Source of the DNA: Salegentibacter flavus
GTDB lineage: Bacteria; Bacteroidota; Bacteroidia; Flavobacteriales; Flavobacteriaceae
Direction: 5' to 3'
NCBI RefSeq assembly: GCF_900115145.1
Contig: NZ_FOVL01000003.1
Coordinates: forward strand, 124,001 to 188,000
Length of the DNA: 64,000 bases
In this document: positions 1 through 8,513 of the stretch, in pieces
How positions within the stretch are numbered: position 1 is the first letter of the stretch
How the letters are laid out: each line of letters starts with the position of its first letter
The notes under the pieces: generated by a model
Database searches by the model: none
What the model was told of the DNA's origin: nothing
Seen by the model: the letters and a program-made list of their open reading frames with translations, nothing else
Position numbers and translations under genes: made by a program

Positions 1-1
1 A

Positions 2-595
2 GACGGTAAGTTTGAGCTGCCCGCCAGGGTAAACGATACCTTATATTTTACCTACCTCGGATTTAAATCCATAAAAGTTCGCGTTACCAACGACTGGATG
101 AAATACGGAAATGTTAAGGTGAAAATGACTGAACTGGGCATTGCACTGGAAGAGGTTGTAGTAAGTTCGGTTACATTAACCGGCTACCTTGAAATAGACG
201 CCAAGAACATCCCTATTTACGAGAACCAGCGCTATAGCATCTCGGGCTTAAATACCGCTTACGAAGCCGGCACTAATTCTCCCAGCGCAGTATCAAAAGT
301 TTTAGGCTCCCTGTTTAACCCTGCAGACCTTGTCAATAATATCTTCGGAAAAAGACCACAACAAATGCGTAAGCTTAGGCAAATGAAAGAAGATGACGAG
401 ATAAGGAATTTACTGCGGAATAAATTTGACCGTGAAACCCTTATGGCTTTACTACAAATCAATAAGGTTGAAATCGATGAGATCTTAGGCCGCTGTAATT
501 ATTCAAAAGATTTTATGCGTACAGCCAACGATCTACAGATTTTAGATGCAATAAGCGGATGTTACGAAGAATTTAAAGTGCTTCAACGCAATTAA
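2..595 (+). CDS. CarboxypepD-reg-like domain protein (5' truncated)
   Basis: The reading frame is open from base 2, so the gene begins left of the window. The first visible residues (DGKFELPARVNDTLYFTYLG) look like the end of a carboxypeptidase-D regulatory-like beta-sandwich domain, followed by the typical LEEVVV strand. In Bacteroidota this domain commonly heads outer-membrane or secreted proteins. The C-terminal 130 residues are charged and helical, with no transmembrane segment, and I do not recognise a further domain. Its stop codon shares bases with the stop of the converging gene downstream. The function is unknown; an envelope protein is an inference from the domain. The domain call is fairly sure. 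Confidence 0.7.
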   Translation, partial: DGKFELPARVNDTLYFTYLGFKSIKVRVTNDWMKYGNVKVKMTELGIALEEVVVSSVTLTGYLEIDAKNIPIYENQRYSISGLNTAYEAGTNSPSAVSKVLGSLFNPADLVNNIFGKRPQQMRKLRQMKEDDEIRNLLRNKFDRETLMALLQINKVEIDEILGRCNYSKDFMRTANDLQILDAISGCYEEFKVLQRN

Positions 596-1125
596 TCCCT
601 ACTCTCTAAAATAGTTTTTAGATTAATCAATCCTTTTTCCAGGTCATTCCCCAGCAATTTATCTACGCTGTAAAAAATTGAAATGATACTAAGGGGAAAA
701 GGTAAAAGCCCGCGAACACCCCATACTATTTTCGATTTTTTATGTTCCAATTCTTTAAGGCCAATATAGGTTAAGGAATTTAGCTTTATGGGTCTTACAA
801 AAAGCAGACGCGTCTCCATGATAGCCATAGGTTTTAGTTTGACAATCTTCTGAGTTCCTTCCCCAATCTTTTTATTTCCTTTCCAATAAAATCCAGCTCC
901 TTCTTTACCATCTTCCCCTTTAAATTTCAGGACTGCATCCGGATCTCTTTTAAACCAAGGCACCCAATGAGGTTGTTTTTTTAATTGACTAACATAATTA
1001 AAAATCTCTTCTTTAGAAGAATTGATGACCATAGTACGACTTAGGTCATACGACTTTTTTGCATAAGCATGCAAAAAAGCGAAAAAGGTGATAATCGCTA
1101 TAATTAGGTAAAAAAAGAGGGTCAT
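592..1125 (-). CDS. SRPBCC family (polyketide cyclase-like) membrane-anchored protein
   Basis: This 177-residue protein starts with one hydrophobic segment (about residues 3-20), followed by a START/SRPBCC-like ligand-binding fold. The pattern RTMVINSSKEEIFNYVSQL, then a Trp-rich stretch (HWVPWF), is typical of the N-terminal strand and helix of polyketide-cyclase-like proteins. Such proteins bind hydrophobic ligands, but the ligand here cannot be told. The gene lies 33 bp downstream of trmH on the same strand, so the two are probably co-transcribed. No enzymatic residues can be assigned. Confidence 0.75.
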   Translation of the reverse strand: MTLFFYLIIAIITFFAFLHAYAKKSYDLSRTMVINSSKEEIFNYVSQLKKQPHWVPWFKRDPDAVLKFKGEDGKEGAGFYWKGNKKIGEGTQKIVKLKPMAIMETRLLFVRPIKLNSLTYIGLKELEHKKSKIVWGVRGLLPFPLSIISIFYSVDKLLGNDLEKGLINLKTILESRD

Positions 1126-1158
1126 ACGTAGGGGCTTGAAGTGCTAAAAATAGCAAAT

Positions 1159-1815
1159 TTATTGGGATGCTTTATAGTCTTCCACAAGTTGTTCTGAATT
1201 TTTTATACACTTTTTAGTCCAGTTGAATTCAATTTCGAGTTTTTCTTCAGGAGTAAGTTGCCATGGCAACTCACTACGACGAAGTCTACTGGTTAAGGAT
1301 TGTAAAATTATCGAAGCGGAAACCGATATATTCAGGCTTTCTGTAAAGCCTTGCATGGGGATTTTTAATCGAACATCGGCTTCTTTAAGAACTTCTTCCG
1401 AAAGCCCGTCTTTTTCCGTTCCGAAGAAAACAGCTGAAGGCTTTGAAATTTCAAATTCCTCAAGATCCCACGCTTCACCATGCGGGGTGGTTGCTACAAT
1501 TTGATAACCTTTCTGCCTTAAGGTGGCAATACATTCCTTCGTAGAATTATACCGGTTTACATCTATCCACTTTTGCGCTCCCATGGCTATTTCTTTATCG
1601 ATTCTCCTGGGTTGATGTTCCTCGATCACATGTATATTCTGAATTCCAAAGACATCACAACTACGTATTACCGCACTGGTATTGTGTAACTGATGAACAT
1701 CCTGGGTAACTACCGTAAAAAAATTGGTACGCTTTGAAAGAACCTCCTCGAAAAGATTGTTACGACGGGGTGTTAAGAATTTTTTGAGATGCTCCAATAA
1801 ATGCTGTTTTTCCAT
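1159..1815 (-). CDS. trmH: tRNA (guanosine-2'-O-)-methyltransferase, TrmH/SpoU family
   Basis: This 218-residue SPOUT methyltransferase has the three SpoU motifs in order. The first is NTSAVIRSCDVFGIQNIHVI near residue 45. The second is VFFGTEKDGLSEE near 130. The third is the knot region IPMQGFTESLNISVSASIIL near 150-170, which forms the AdoMet site. Length and motif 3 resemble TrmH, which methylates the 2'-O of G18 in the tRNA D-loop. Target specificity is inferred from similarity; another SpoU substrate is possible. It is the first gene of a two-gene leftward unit with the SRPBCC protein, and is divergent from the sirtuin gene. Confidence 0.85.
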   Translation of the reverse strand: MEKQHLLEHLKKFLTPRRNNLFEEVLSKRTNFFTVVTQDVHQLHNTSAVIRSCDVFGIQNIHVIEEHQPRRIDKEIAMGAQKWIDVNRYNSTKECIATLRQKGYQIVATTPHGEAWDLEEFEISKPSAVFFGTEKDGLSEEVLKEADVRLKIPMQGFTESLNISVSASIILQSLTSRLRRSELPWQLTPEEKLEIEFNWTKKCIKNSEQLVEDYKASQ

Positions 1816-1936
1816 TCCCCAAAATTAAAAATTGAAGCCGAATTATAAGACCTTCTTAAGATTTTCTGTACTTATTTCAATATTAGCCTTCCGGGTTTTC
1901 AGAAGTGCTTATTTTTATAGTCATAAATAAAAGGTT

Positions 1937-2623
1937 ATGAAAAAAATTGTTGTCTTAACCGGGGCCGGGGTAAGTGCAGAAAGCGGAATAAGCACATTCA
2001 GAGATGCCGATGGGCTTTGGGAAAACCACGACATTATGGAAATCGCTTCGCCTACCGGCTGGGAAAGAAATCAGAAACTGGTTTTGGAGTTTTATAATAA
2101 ACGTCGCCGCCAGTTACTTGAAGTAGAACCCAATCCTGCACATCTTGCCCTGGCTAAACTGGAAAAATATTATGATGTTGAGATTATAACCCAAAATATA
2201 GATGATTTGCATGAACGTGCAGGTAGCACAAAAGTCACACATTTGCACGGCGAACTTTTAAAAGCAAGGAGCACTTTTAATGAAGATCTGGTTATGGATT
2301 GGAAAAAAGATATTAAAATCGGTGATTTTTGCGAGCATAACTATCAACTACGACCGCATGTTGTCTGGTTTGGGGAAGCCGTGCCAATGTTTGAAAAGGC
2401 CGCCGAAATTACGGCTAAGGCAGATATCCTTATCATAATAGGCACCTCGATGCAGGTATATCCTGCCGCGGGTTTAATGGAATTTGCACCTCGGGATATT
2501 CCTGTGTATTTCATAGATCCGAAGCCTAATGTAGCGCCGGGAAAACAATTGGAAATTATATCGGAAAGAGCTTCTAAAGGAGTTCCTCAATTGGTAGATA
2601 AGCTTATAAAATCTTCAGCATAA
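1937..2623 (+). CDS. cobB: NAD-dependent protein deacylase (sirtuin, CobB-like)
   Basis: This 228-residue Sir2 protein has the Rossmann NAD motif GAGVSAESGISTFR (residues 9-22), TQNIDDLHERAG (85-96) and the catalytic His in LHGEL (His104). RPHVVWFGE and GTSMQVYPA follow. Residues FYNKR (Tyr53, Arg56) match the Tyr-x-x-Arg pair that lets class III sirtuins such as SIRT5 and E. coli CobB accept succinyl- or malonyl-lysine. The four zinc cysteines usual in sirtuins are missing; only one Cys (GDFCEH) lies in that region. This is known in some bacterial relatives. Deacylase activity follows from the family; desuccinylase preference is inference. Confidence 0.88.
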   Translation: MKKIVVLTGAGVSAESGISTFRDADGLWENHDIMEIASPTGWERNQKLVLEFYNKRRRQLLEVEPNPAHLALAKLEKYYDVEIITQNIDDLHERAGSTKVTHLHGELLKARSTFNEDLVMDWKKDIKIGDFCEHNYQLRPHVVWFGEAVPMFEKAAEITAKADILIIIGTSMQVYPAAGLMEFAPRDIPVYFIDPKPNVAPGKQLEIISERASKGVPQLVDKLIKSSA

Positions 2624-2672
2624 AGCTTTAAAAAGAATTAAGCCTGTAGTTTTAAAGATGGTTTGTAAGCAG

Positions 2673-2680
2673 TATATTTG
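2673..2680 (+). promoter_or_regulatory. -7 promoter element of purB
   Basis: TATATTTG matches the Bacteroidota -7 consensus TAnnTTTG. No TTTG lies at a proper distance upstream. It would start transcription near 2687, ahead of the ATG at 2711. A TTG start at 2678 would sit inside this box, which argues for the ATG. Confidence 0.5.
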
Positions 2681-2710
2681 GGGCTTTATAATTCAAACAC
2701 CCACAACACA

Positions 2711-4048
2711 ATGACCCCGCTAACCGCCATCTCGCCAATCGACGGCAGATACCATGCTAAAACCAAAAGTCTTTCGGCTTATTTTAGCGAAGAAGCCTTA
2801 ATTAGATACCGCGTAAAGGTTGAAGTAGAATATTTTATAGCACTTTGCGAGCTTCCCTTACCTCAACTCAGTTCTTTTCCGAAGGAAAAATATTCGCATT
2901 TACGGGAGATTTATGGCAATTTTACTACCATAGATGCTCAGGCGGTTAAGGAAATAGAAAAAACCACCAACCACGATGTAAAAGCCGTAGAGTATTTTCT
3001 GAAAGAGAAATTTGATAAACTGGAGCTTCAGGAATTCAAGGAGTTCATTCATTTCGGCTTAACATCCCAGGACATTAATAATACTGCTGTTCCTTTAAGC
3101 CTCAGAAAGGCTATAGAAGATGAATACCTACCTGTTTTAGATGAAATTCGTGTTAAATTGCGGGAGCTTTCTCAGGAATGGTCTAATGTACCACTACTGG
3201 CCAGAACTCATGGCCAACCCGCTTCTCCAACCCGGCTTGGGAAAGAGATAGACGTATTCTCTGTGCGGTTGGAGGAACAACTTATCCAATTACATTACAT
3301 TCCTCACGCCGCTAAGTTTGGAGGCGCTACCGGTAATTACAATGCGCATAAGATTGCTTATCCTAATATAGATTGGAAAGAGTTTGGAACCAATTTCGTT
3401 GAGGAAACCCTGGGTCTTCACCATTCTTTCCCAACAACCCAAATAGAGCATTACGACCATATGGCTGCCCTATTTGATGCTTTAAAACGCATCAATAATA
3501 TTCTTATAGATCTGGATCGGGATATCTGGACCTATGTTTCTATGGATTATTTCAAACAAAAGATCACAAAAGGAGAAATAGGATCTTCTGCTATGCCCCA
3601 TAAAGTAAATCCTATAGATTTTGAGAACAGCGAAGGAAATCTGGGGATCGCGAATGCAGTTTTTGAACACCTTTCAGCAAAACTACCGATAAGCCGTTTA
3701 CAACGTGATCTTACCGACAGTACGGTGTTGCGTAATATCGGGGTTCCAATAGGCCACACGCTAATCGGTTTTAAATCTACTTTAAAGGGGTTAGGAAAAT
3801 TATTGCTGAATAAGGAAAAACTCAATGCCGATCTTGAGGCAAATTGGGCCGTTGTAGCTGAAGCTATTCAAACCATCTTAAGAAGAGAAGGTTATAAAAA
3901 TCCTTATGAAGCACTAAAAGGTCTTACCCGTACTAATGAGAAGATAAATAAAGAAAGTATTTCAAAATTTATAGATAGTCTGGAAGTTTCCGATGATATA
4001 AAAGACGAACTTAAAGCAATAACTCCTCAGAATTACACCGGGATTTAA
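2711..4048 (+). CDS. purB: adenylosuccinate lyase
   Basis: PurB catalyses two steps of purine synthesis: SAICAR to AICAR plus fumarate, and adenylosuccinate to AMP plus fumarate. The protein (445 residues from the ATG) opens with TPLTAISPIDGRYHAKTKSL. It holds the fumarase/aspartase signature GSSAMPHKVNPIDFENSEGN near residue 295, which carries the catalytic Ser loop. ARTHGQPASPT and HFGLTSQDINNTA form the other active-site segments. The ATG at 2711 is preferred over an in-frame TTG at 2678 because the protein family starts here and a promoter box covers the TTG. It is monocistronic and ends at a terminator shared with the converging operon. Confidence 0.96.
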   Translation: MTPLTAISPIDGRYHAKTKSLSAYFSEEALIRYRVKVEVEYFIALCELPLPQLSSFPKEKYSHLREIYGNFTTIDAQAVKEIEKTTNHDVKAVEYFLKEKFDKLELQEFKEFIHFGLTSQDINNTAVPLSLRKAIEDEYLPVLDEIRVKLRELSQEWSNVPLLARTHGQPASPTRLGKEIDVFSVRLEEQLIQLHYIPHAAKFGGATGNYNAHKIAYPNIDWKEFGTNFVEETLGLHHSFPTTQIEHYDHMAALFDALKRINNILIDLDRDIWTYVSMDYFKQKITKGEIGSSAMPHKVNPIDFENSEGNLGIANAVFEHLSAKLPISRLQRDLTDSTVLRNIGVPIGHTLIGFKSTLKGLGKLLLNKEKLNADLEANWAVVAEAIQTILRREGYKNPYEALKGLTRTNEKINKESISKFIDSLEVSDDIKDELKAITPQNYTGI

Positions 4049-4057
4049 ATAAAAAAT

Positions 4058-4095
4058 CCCGCCGGTAATAACAAAGCCAGGCGGGGTATCTTTTT
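4058..4095. terminator. terminator between converging purB and DUF4252 operon
   Basis: A stem CCCGCC (4058-4063) pairs with GGCGGG (4080-4085), followed by a T run (4091-4095). An A run precedes it (4051-4056), so it may act on both strands. The 16-base loop is large for a strong terminator. Confidence 0.6.
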
Positions 4096-4109
4096 ATAAT
4101 TTAAATGCA

Positions 4110-4676
4110 CTAGTACTCTTCCTTGATTTCTACCTCAACCTCACCTTTAAAAATTTGAGCTATATTTCTAATTCCATCCAGATTAAGATCACCTTTTTCC
4201 ATAGATCTCAGGAGGTTTAACATTCCTTGTGGTTGCATATCTTCTCCCAGTATTCTCGCAAGGCCTACCCCCCGACTGTCATCAAAACCAAATAAAATAA
4301 ATTCGTCTACGGCATCCTCATCACCGGTGAAATAGATTTCGGCTTTGCGAAACCCGGAGCCATATCTCATAAGAAGTTGATATTTATCATTCTTAAGAAT
4401 TTCCTGTAGTTGGACTTTTTCTTCCTGGTACACCTCTTCATTATCCCTTAAAGGATAAGCCAGCACATTTACCTTGCGTATACTTTCCAAAGTCTGCTTT
4501 TGATCTTTATCCAGGTCCTGGTTATTAGCCAAAAGACTGGCAGGAATATCCAGAGCAACAAAATTACTATTTTCAAGATTTTCAACATAGTATTCCTGGA
4601 TGGAAGGCTCATTACCGCAAGAAGACGTCATAATCATCAGTATCACTAAAAACCCAAAAGTTCCGGAGTTTTTCAT
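4110..4676 (-). CDS. DUF4252 domain lipoprotein
   Basis: This 188-residue protein has a lipoprotein signal peptide with a lipobox ending TSSCG (Cys near residue 20). The rest resembles the DUF4252 family, small secreted proteins of Bacteroidota that usually sit in pairs behind an ECF sigma factor and an anti-sigma-like gene. It is the last gene of a three-gene leftward unit and lies 1 bp from the upstream paralogue. It keeps the family pattern of a central acidic 'GDEDAVDEFILFGFDD' strand. Biochemical function is unknown for the family. Confidence 0.75.
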   Translation of the reverse strand: MKNSGTFGFLVILMIMTSSCGNEPSIQEYYVENLENSNFVALDIPASLLANNQDLDKDQKQTLESIRKVNVLAYPLRDNEEVYQEEKVQLQEILKNDKYQLLMRYGSGFRKAEIYFTGDEDAVDEFILFGFDDSRGVGLARILGEDMQPQGMLNLLRSMEKGDLNLDGIRNIAQIFKGEVEVEIKEEY

Positions 4677-4677
4677 A

Positions 4678-5205
4678 CTATGATTTTTTATCCAGATTGT
4701 TTAATTCATCTGCACCGGGCACTTTTAAATCCCGGGTTAATCTTGAAAGTTGAGAGAGATCGATATCGCCGGTAATACTAAGAATAACAGAGATTGGTTC
4801 CCCATCCTCTTGTCCTTCCAGGAACATAAAGAGTTCGCTTACCACATTTTCGTTTTTCCCCGGCTTTGAATAAAATTTAATATTCTTCCCGTCTTCGTTT
4901 ACCCGCATTAGCTGTTCCAGGCTACCGTTTTTAAGATAAGTATCCACATCCCGGGCCATTTCAGAACGAACCTGGCTATTGGATGAAGTAAACATTTTTA
5001 TCTCATCCAGATTTTCAATCAATCTAATATATTGTTGTGCTTCTTCATCTCCCTCACTAAAATCAACTTTAGCCAGCATTTTAAACATTTTACTGGTCAT
5101 TATCATCGCATCAACTTCCTTCATATTTTCATATTTTTCGAAGGCCTGTGCATTGGTTATCATTGGCAGTAAACCAATAATAAAAAGTATCGCTATTTTC
5201 TTCAT
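4678..5205 (-). CDS. DUF4252 domain protein, secreted
   Basis: This 175-residue protein has a cleavable signal peptide (MKKIAILFIIGLLPMITNAQ) with no lipobox. Its mature part matches DUF4252 in layout: an N-terminal helix with repeated Met and Lys, MARDVDTYLKNGSLEQLMRV, then a strand with GEPISVILSITGDIDLSQLS. It is a paralogue of the next gene. Only 4 bp separate it from the upstream anti-sigma-like gene, so translation is probably coupled. Function is unknown. Confidence 0.75.
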   Translation of the reverse strand: MKKIAILFIIGLLPMITNAQAFEKYENMKEVDAMIMTSKMFKMLAKVDFSEGDEEAQQYIRLIENLDEIKMFTSSNSQVRSEMARDVDTYLKNGSLEQLMRVNEDGKNIKFYSKPGKNENVVSELFMFLEGQEDGEPISVILSITGDIDLSQLSRLTRDLKVPGADELNNLDKKS

Positions 5206-5209
5206 CTTT

Positions 5210-5650
5210 TTACTTTTCGTGTTTAATTATTTTTTCCCTGGTATTATTAAATTCTTTGAGATAAATCAGGTTCTTTTTTCTTTCATTCATCAATTCTGAA
5301 ACCATTTGAAGGGTTTCCCTGGTTTTTTGAAGAGCTAATTCTTCACCCTGTATGGTTCCTAAATCATTATTTTCAGTACTGCCTAAATTTCTCTGCTGAA
5401 GGAAAAAAACTCCTATTGCAAGAATTATTATCGCCATAACTCCACCCCAAACATAAAACTTTTTAACTGAAGCATTTTTATAGCCTGGCTTTTGATTTTT
5501 TACTGTGGTTTGAAACTGGTCCTGGTAATGCATTAAATGTGGTGGCACCTCATTATGAGAAAAATAATTCCTTAAGTCTTTTTCTTCAGTAGACGAAATT
5601 CTACCCTCATCAAACTTTTTAAGTAATCCTTCAAGTTTATTTGATTCCAT
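5210..5650 (-). CDS. anti-sigma-factor-like single-pass membrane protein
   Basis: This 146-residue protein begins MESNKLEGLLKKFDEGRISS, the 'xLLxKFxEGxxSxxEE' pattern of cytosolic N-termini of flavobacterial proteins encoded beside ECF sigma genes. A single transmembrane helix follows near residues 64-84 (FYVWGGVMAIIILAIGVFFL). The C-terminal part is a charged, coiled-coil-like helix. It is the first gene of the DUF4252 operon. In the usual arrangement an ECF sigma gene lies just upstream, but none is present here. The role as a regulator of a sigma factor encoded elsewhere is inference. Confidence 0.6.
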   Translation of the reverse strand: MESNKLEGLLKKFDEGRISSTEEKDLRNYFSHNEVPPHLMHYQDQFQTTVKNQKPGYKNASVKKFYVWGGVMAIIILAIGVFFLQQRNLGSTENNDLGTIQGEELALQKTRETLQMVSELMNERKKNLIYLKEFNNTREKIIKHEK

Positions 5651-5755
5651 AATTGTTTGTATTAGTCCGTTTTGTAAATGATTTCTTACGCAATTAATAA
5701 TATTGGTATAAAGCTTGTATATTCTTACATACCCATAAATTAAATAGAAATTCAG

Positions 5756-5775
5756 GAATTGTAAATTTACAATTC
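5756..5775. promoter_or_regulatory. 20-bp perfect palindrome in divergent intergenic region
   Basis: GAATTGTAAATTTACAATTC is a perfect palindrome with no spacer. It lies between the leftward DUF4252 operon and the rightward S41 peptidase gene, in a 240-bp very AT-rich gap that has no convincing gene. An operator for a dimeric regulator is the simplest reading, but low-complexity AT sequence makes chance palindromes more likely. Confidence 0.45.
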
Positions 5776-5890
5776 AAGATTTTTTTAATACTAAATCTAT
5801 TATATTTAAATGACTCAAAAATTGTCATAATTAATTTTGAATTTACGATTTTGTGGGTAATTTTAGCCTTTTGACAAAAACTTAACATAT

Positions 5891-7375
5891 ATGAAAATTT
5901 ACCGATTATTAGTTCTTTTCCTTTTTTCCTCCAGTCTTCTAATATCCTGTTCAAAGGACGACGATGATGTAATTGATGATGAAGTAGGAAAAACCGGTCC
6001 GGATAGAAACCTGGAGGTCGAAGACTTTATTTATAAAGGTATGAACAATATTTACCTCTATAAAACTTACGTACCTAAACTCGCCGATAGCTACTTTTCA
6101 ACTCAGGCCGATTTAAATGATTTCCTTGATGATTTTGATTCACCTGAAGATCTTTTTTATGATGGTTTAGTTTATGAATATCGTGTAAAGGACAAGTTTA
6201 GCTTCATGACAGATGATTATATCGCGCTTGAAGAAAGGTTTGCAGGTACAAGTACAACAACCGGAATGAATTATGGGTTCTCATATCACCCCAACGATAA
6301 TACTAAAGTATTGCTGTACGTGCGTTATGTACAACCAAATACTTCTGCCGCCGATGCCGGTATTGAAAGAGGAATGATCTTCGATAAAGTTGATGGCCAG
6401 GTTATGACCCCTTCCAATTATGGTTCTCTGGTTAGTCCGGAAAATTTCACCCTTCATGAGGCTGAATTTAATGAGGATAATGACGTAATAGCCCTTGACC
6501 AAACTTATGATCTTTCTAAAGCTCAATATACTGCCAACCCAGTATTTATTGCTAAAACGCTTGATGTTGATGGTAAAAAGGTGGGGTACCTGATGTATAA
6601 CAGTTTTACCGCCGATTTTGACCCCGAGCTTAATGCTGCTTTTGCAAACTTTCAAGCTGAAGGTATTGATGAACTTGTGCTGGATATCCGCTATAATGGA
6701 GGAGGAAGAGTTGAAACGGCAGTAGATCTTTCCAGCATGATAACAGGGCAGTTTGAAGGAGAAATTTTTAATCAACAGCAGTGGAATCCATCTTACCAGC
6801 AATATTTTAAAGATAATAATCCAGATAGACTGGTCGACAGGTTTAATAATAAAATAGGTAATGGAGATCTGATAAACAGCCTTAATTTGGAGAAGGTCTA
6901 TATTATTGCGGGAAGATCAAGTGCTTCTGCAAGTGAACTTGTAATAAACGGCTTAGATGCCTGGATTAATGTGGTGCACGTAGGTCAAAATACCGTAGGG
7001 AAGTTCCAGGCCTCAGTAACACTGTATGATTCAGACAACTTTGGTAAACAAAATGCCAATCCGGATCATAAATATGCAATTCAACCGTTAGTTTATAAAT
7101 CGGCTAATGCCCTTGGTAATTCCGATTATGTAGATGGTTTAGTTCCGGATATTGCGGTTGATGAATATATAAATGAATACAAGCCTCTTGGTGATCCATC
7201 TGAACCATTATTGAAGGCAGCCTTAGAAGATATTCAGGGAATAAGAAAAGCATCTTATCTTTCTAAATCACCCGACCTTGAAGTACTTGATGAAGCCGGA
7301 TCTGATGCTCCTGACTTTCAGAAAATGTTTACCGATGAAATTCCACCAGTTCTTTTCGAAAGAAATGATTATTAA
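5891..7375 (+). CDS. S41 family C-terminal processing peptidase-like surface lipoprotein
   Basis: This 494-residue lipoprotein has the lipobox LLISCSKDDDD. The Lys-Asp run after the Cys resembles the lipoprotein export signal that sends proteins to the cell surface in Bacteroidota. A degenerate PDZ-like region (about 130-190, AADAGIERGMIFDKVDG) precedes the S41 protease domain. The domain shows ELVLDIRYNGGGRVETAVDL and the nucleophile region GRSSASASELVINGL; Ser within SASASE is the likely nucleophile. The family cuts peptides near C-termini; the substrate is unknown. The gene is monocistronic and ends at a strong terminator. Confidence 0.85.
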   Translation: MKIYRLLVLFLFSSSLLISCSKDDDDVIDDEVGKTGPDRNLEVEDFIYKGMNNIYLYKTYVPKLADSYFSTQADLNDFLDDFDSPEDLFYDGLVYEYRVKDKFSFMTDDYIALEERFAGTSTTTGMNYGFSYHPNDNTKVLLYVRYVQPNTSAADAGIERGMIFDKVDGQVMTPSNYGSLVSPENFTLHEAEFNEDNDVIALDQTYDLSKAQYTANPVFIAKTLDVDGKKVGYLMYNSFTADFDPELNAAFANFQAEGIDELVLDIRYNGGGRVETAVDLSSMITGQFEGEIFNQQQWNPSYQQYFKDNNPDRLVDRFNNKIGNGDLINSLNLEKVYIIAGRSSASASELVINGLDAWINVVHVGQNTVGKFQASVTLYDSDNFGKQNANPDHKYAIQPLVYKSANALGNSDYVDGLVPDIAVDEYINEYKPLGDPSEPLLKAALEDIQGIRKASYLSKSPDLEVLDEAGSDAPDFQKMFTDEIPPVLFERNDY

Positions 7376-7395
7376 TATATCCTGATCTAAAAATA

Positions 7396-7427
7396 AAAGC
7401 CCCGAAGATTAATTTCTCCGGGGCTTT
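7396..7427. terminator. bidirectional terminator, S41 gene / btuG-like gene
   Basis: A perfect 9-bp stem, AAAGCCCCG (7396-7404) with CGGGGCTTT (7419-7427), has a T-rich tract to the right and an A-rich tract to the left. It can end both the rightward S41 gene and the leftward cobalamin operon. Confidence 0.85.
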
Positions 7428-7433
7428 GCTTTT

Positions 7434-8510
7434 TTATTCTGTTAGGTAAATTCCATTGGGATTAATACCGGTTGAAAATTCATTCATTTTATTTCCTGCC
7501 TGGTCCAGGATTATAAGTTTTCCATCTCCGGTAAAATCGTAATTGGCAAAAGCAATATAAATTTCATCTTTTGCTACTTCAAAACCATACAATACCCCTT
7601 CATTATTAAATTGCATTAAAGCAGAGTCTGGTAATGCTTCGTCCCCCTGTCCTAATACATATACAGCGTCTTCCAAGGTGTAATAAAGCTTTTGTTCATC
7701 AAGGTTAAGGTTTGTAGGGTGCTCCTGATCATTAAACTTAATTTCCTGAACTATCTCCTGAGTAGTCAGGTCTATTTTTGTGATCTTTCCTGGAGTTTCT
7801 GTTTCAGCATAAGCAGGCAAACCTGAAGATAAAACCCACAAACTATTACCATTACTCACCATAGAGTTCGGCACATCTCCAACTTCAATTATCTCCTCAA
7901 CTACATAAATGTTGGGATCCACCACAGAGATCTTATTGTTAAATCCAAAACCACCTTTATGGGCAACATATACTTTGTTATTCACAGTCATAATCCTTTC
8001 GGGCCCCTCCTCAACAGGGATAATCTCCTCTAATTGCAGATTTTCCAGATCATATACCGCAACAAAATCATCATCGGGATCCATTCCGTCTCCCCAGTTG
8101 GTTACAAAAGCTTTCTCATTTGAAAAATCAATAAACCTGGGGTTATCCAATCCGTTTTCAATGGTCACAAGGTTTTCAAAGGTATGGCGGTCAACTACCT
8201 CAATTTTTCCTGAAACATTCAAAACAATAAAAGCATAATCTCCATAAAATCCTATACTTTGTCCCGTATCTCCGGGCGACTCCCCATCATTTTCTTCAGC
8301 ATAAATGTTGTTTTTGATCTCCTGAAGATCAGGATCAAGAAAAGAAACTGAACTATTTCCGGAACCGAAGTTCCCCTCGTTAAGTATAAATATCCCTTCG
8401 GAATAATTACCTAATTCCTCCTGCGGAATTTCATTAATCTCGTTATCGCTCTCACATGAGGCGAATAAAACAGCGCTAAACACTGTGGCCATAAAAAATC
8501 TGAACTTCAT
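7434..8510 (-). CDS. btuG: BtuG-like cobalamin-binding beta-propeller surface lipoprotein (DUF5074/YncE-like)
   Basis: This 358-residue lipoprotein (lipobox LFASCESDNEIN) is followed by repeated beta-propeller blades of YncE/DUF5074 type: GIFILNEGNFG, GDYAFIVLNVSGKIEVVD, KAFVTNWGD, NKVYVAHKGG, NSMVSNGNSLWVLSSG. It starts 3 bp after btuB, behind a cobalamin riboswitch. In Bacteroides, BtuG is a surface propeller lipoprotein that caps BtuB and binds vitamin B12 very tightly. Position, fold and lipobox all fit that role here. The identification rests on context and fold, not on residues known to bind cobalamin, so the symbol is a proposal. Confidence 0.75.
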   Translation of the reverse strand: MKFRFFMATVFSAVLFASCESDNEINEIPQEELGNYSEGIFILNEGNFGSGNSSVSFLDPDLQEIKNNIYAEENDGESPGDTGQSIGFYGDYAFIVLNVSGKIEVVDRHTFENLVTIENGLDNPRFIDFSNEKAFVTNWGDGMDPDDDFVAVYDLENLQLEEIIPVEEGPERIMTVNNKVYVAHKGGFGFNNKISVVDPNIYVVEEIIEVGDVPNSMVSNGNSLWVLSSGLPAYAETETPGKITKIDLTTQEIVQEIKFNDQEHPTNLNLDEQKLYYTLEDAVYVLGQGDEALPDSALMQFNNEGVLYGFEVAKDEIYIAFANYDFTGDGKLIILDQAGNKMNEFSTGINPNGIYLTE

Positions 8511-8513
8511 AAT

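Noticed and set aside
2678-2710. TTG start of purB adding 11 residues
   Set aside because: The TTG lies within a TAnnTTTG promoter box and the family begins at the ATG at 2711.
5694-5954. 86-residue minus-strand frame upstream of the DUF4252 operon
   Set aside because: It lies in very AT-rich intergenic DNA and overlaps the start of the S41 gene; the residue content (Lys, Asn, Ile, Phe) is what random AT-rich DNA gives, and it does not resemble a sigma factor.
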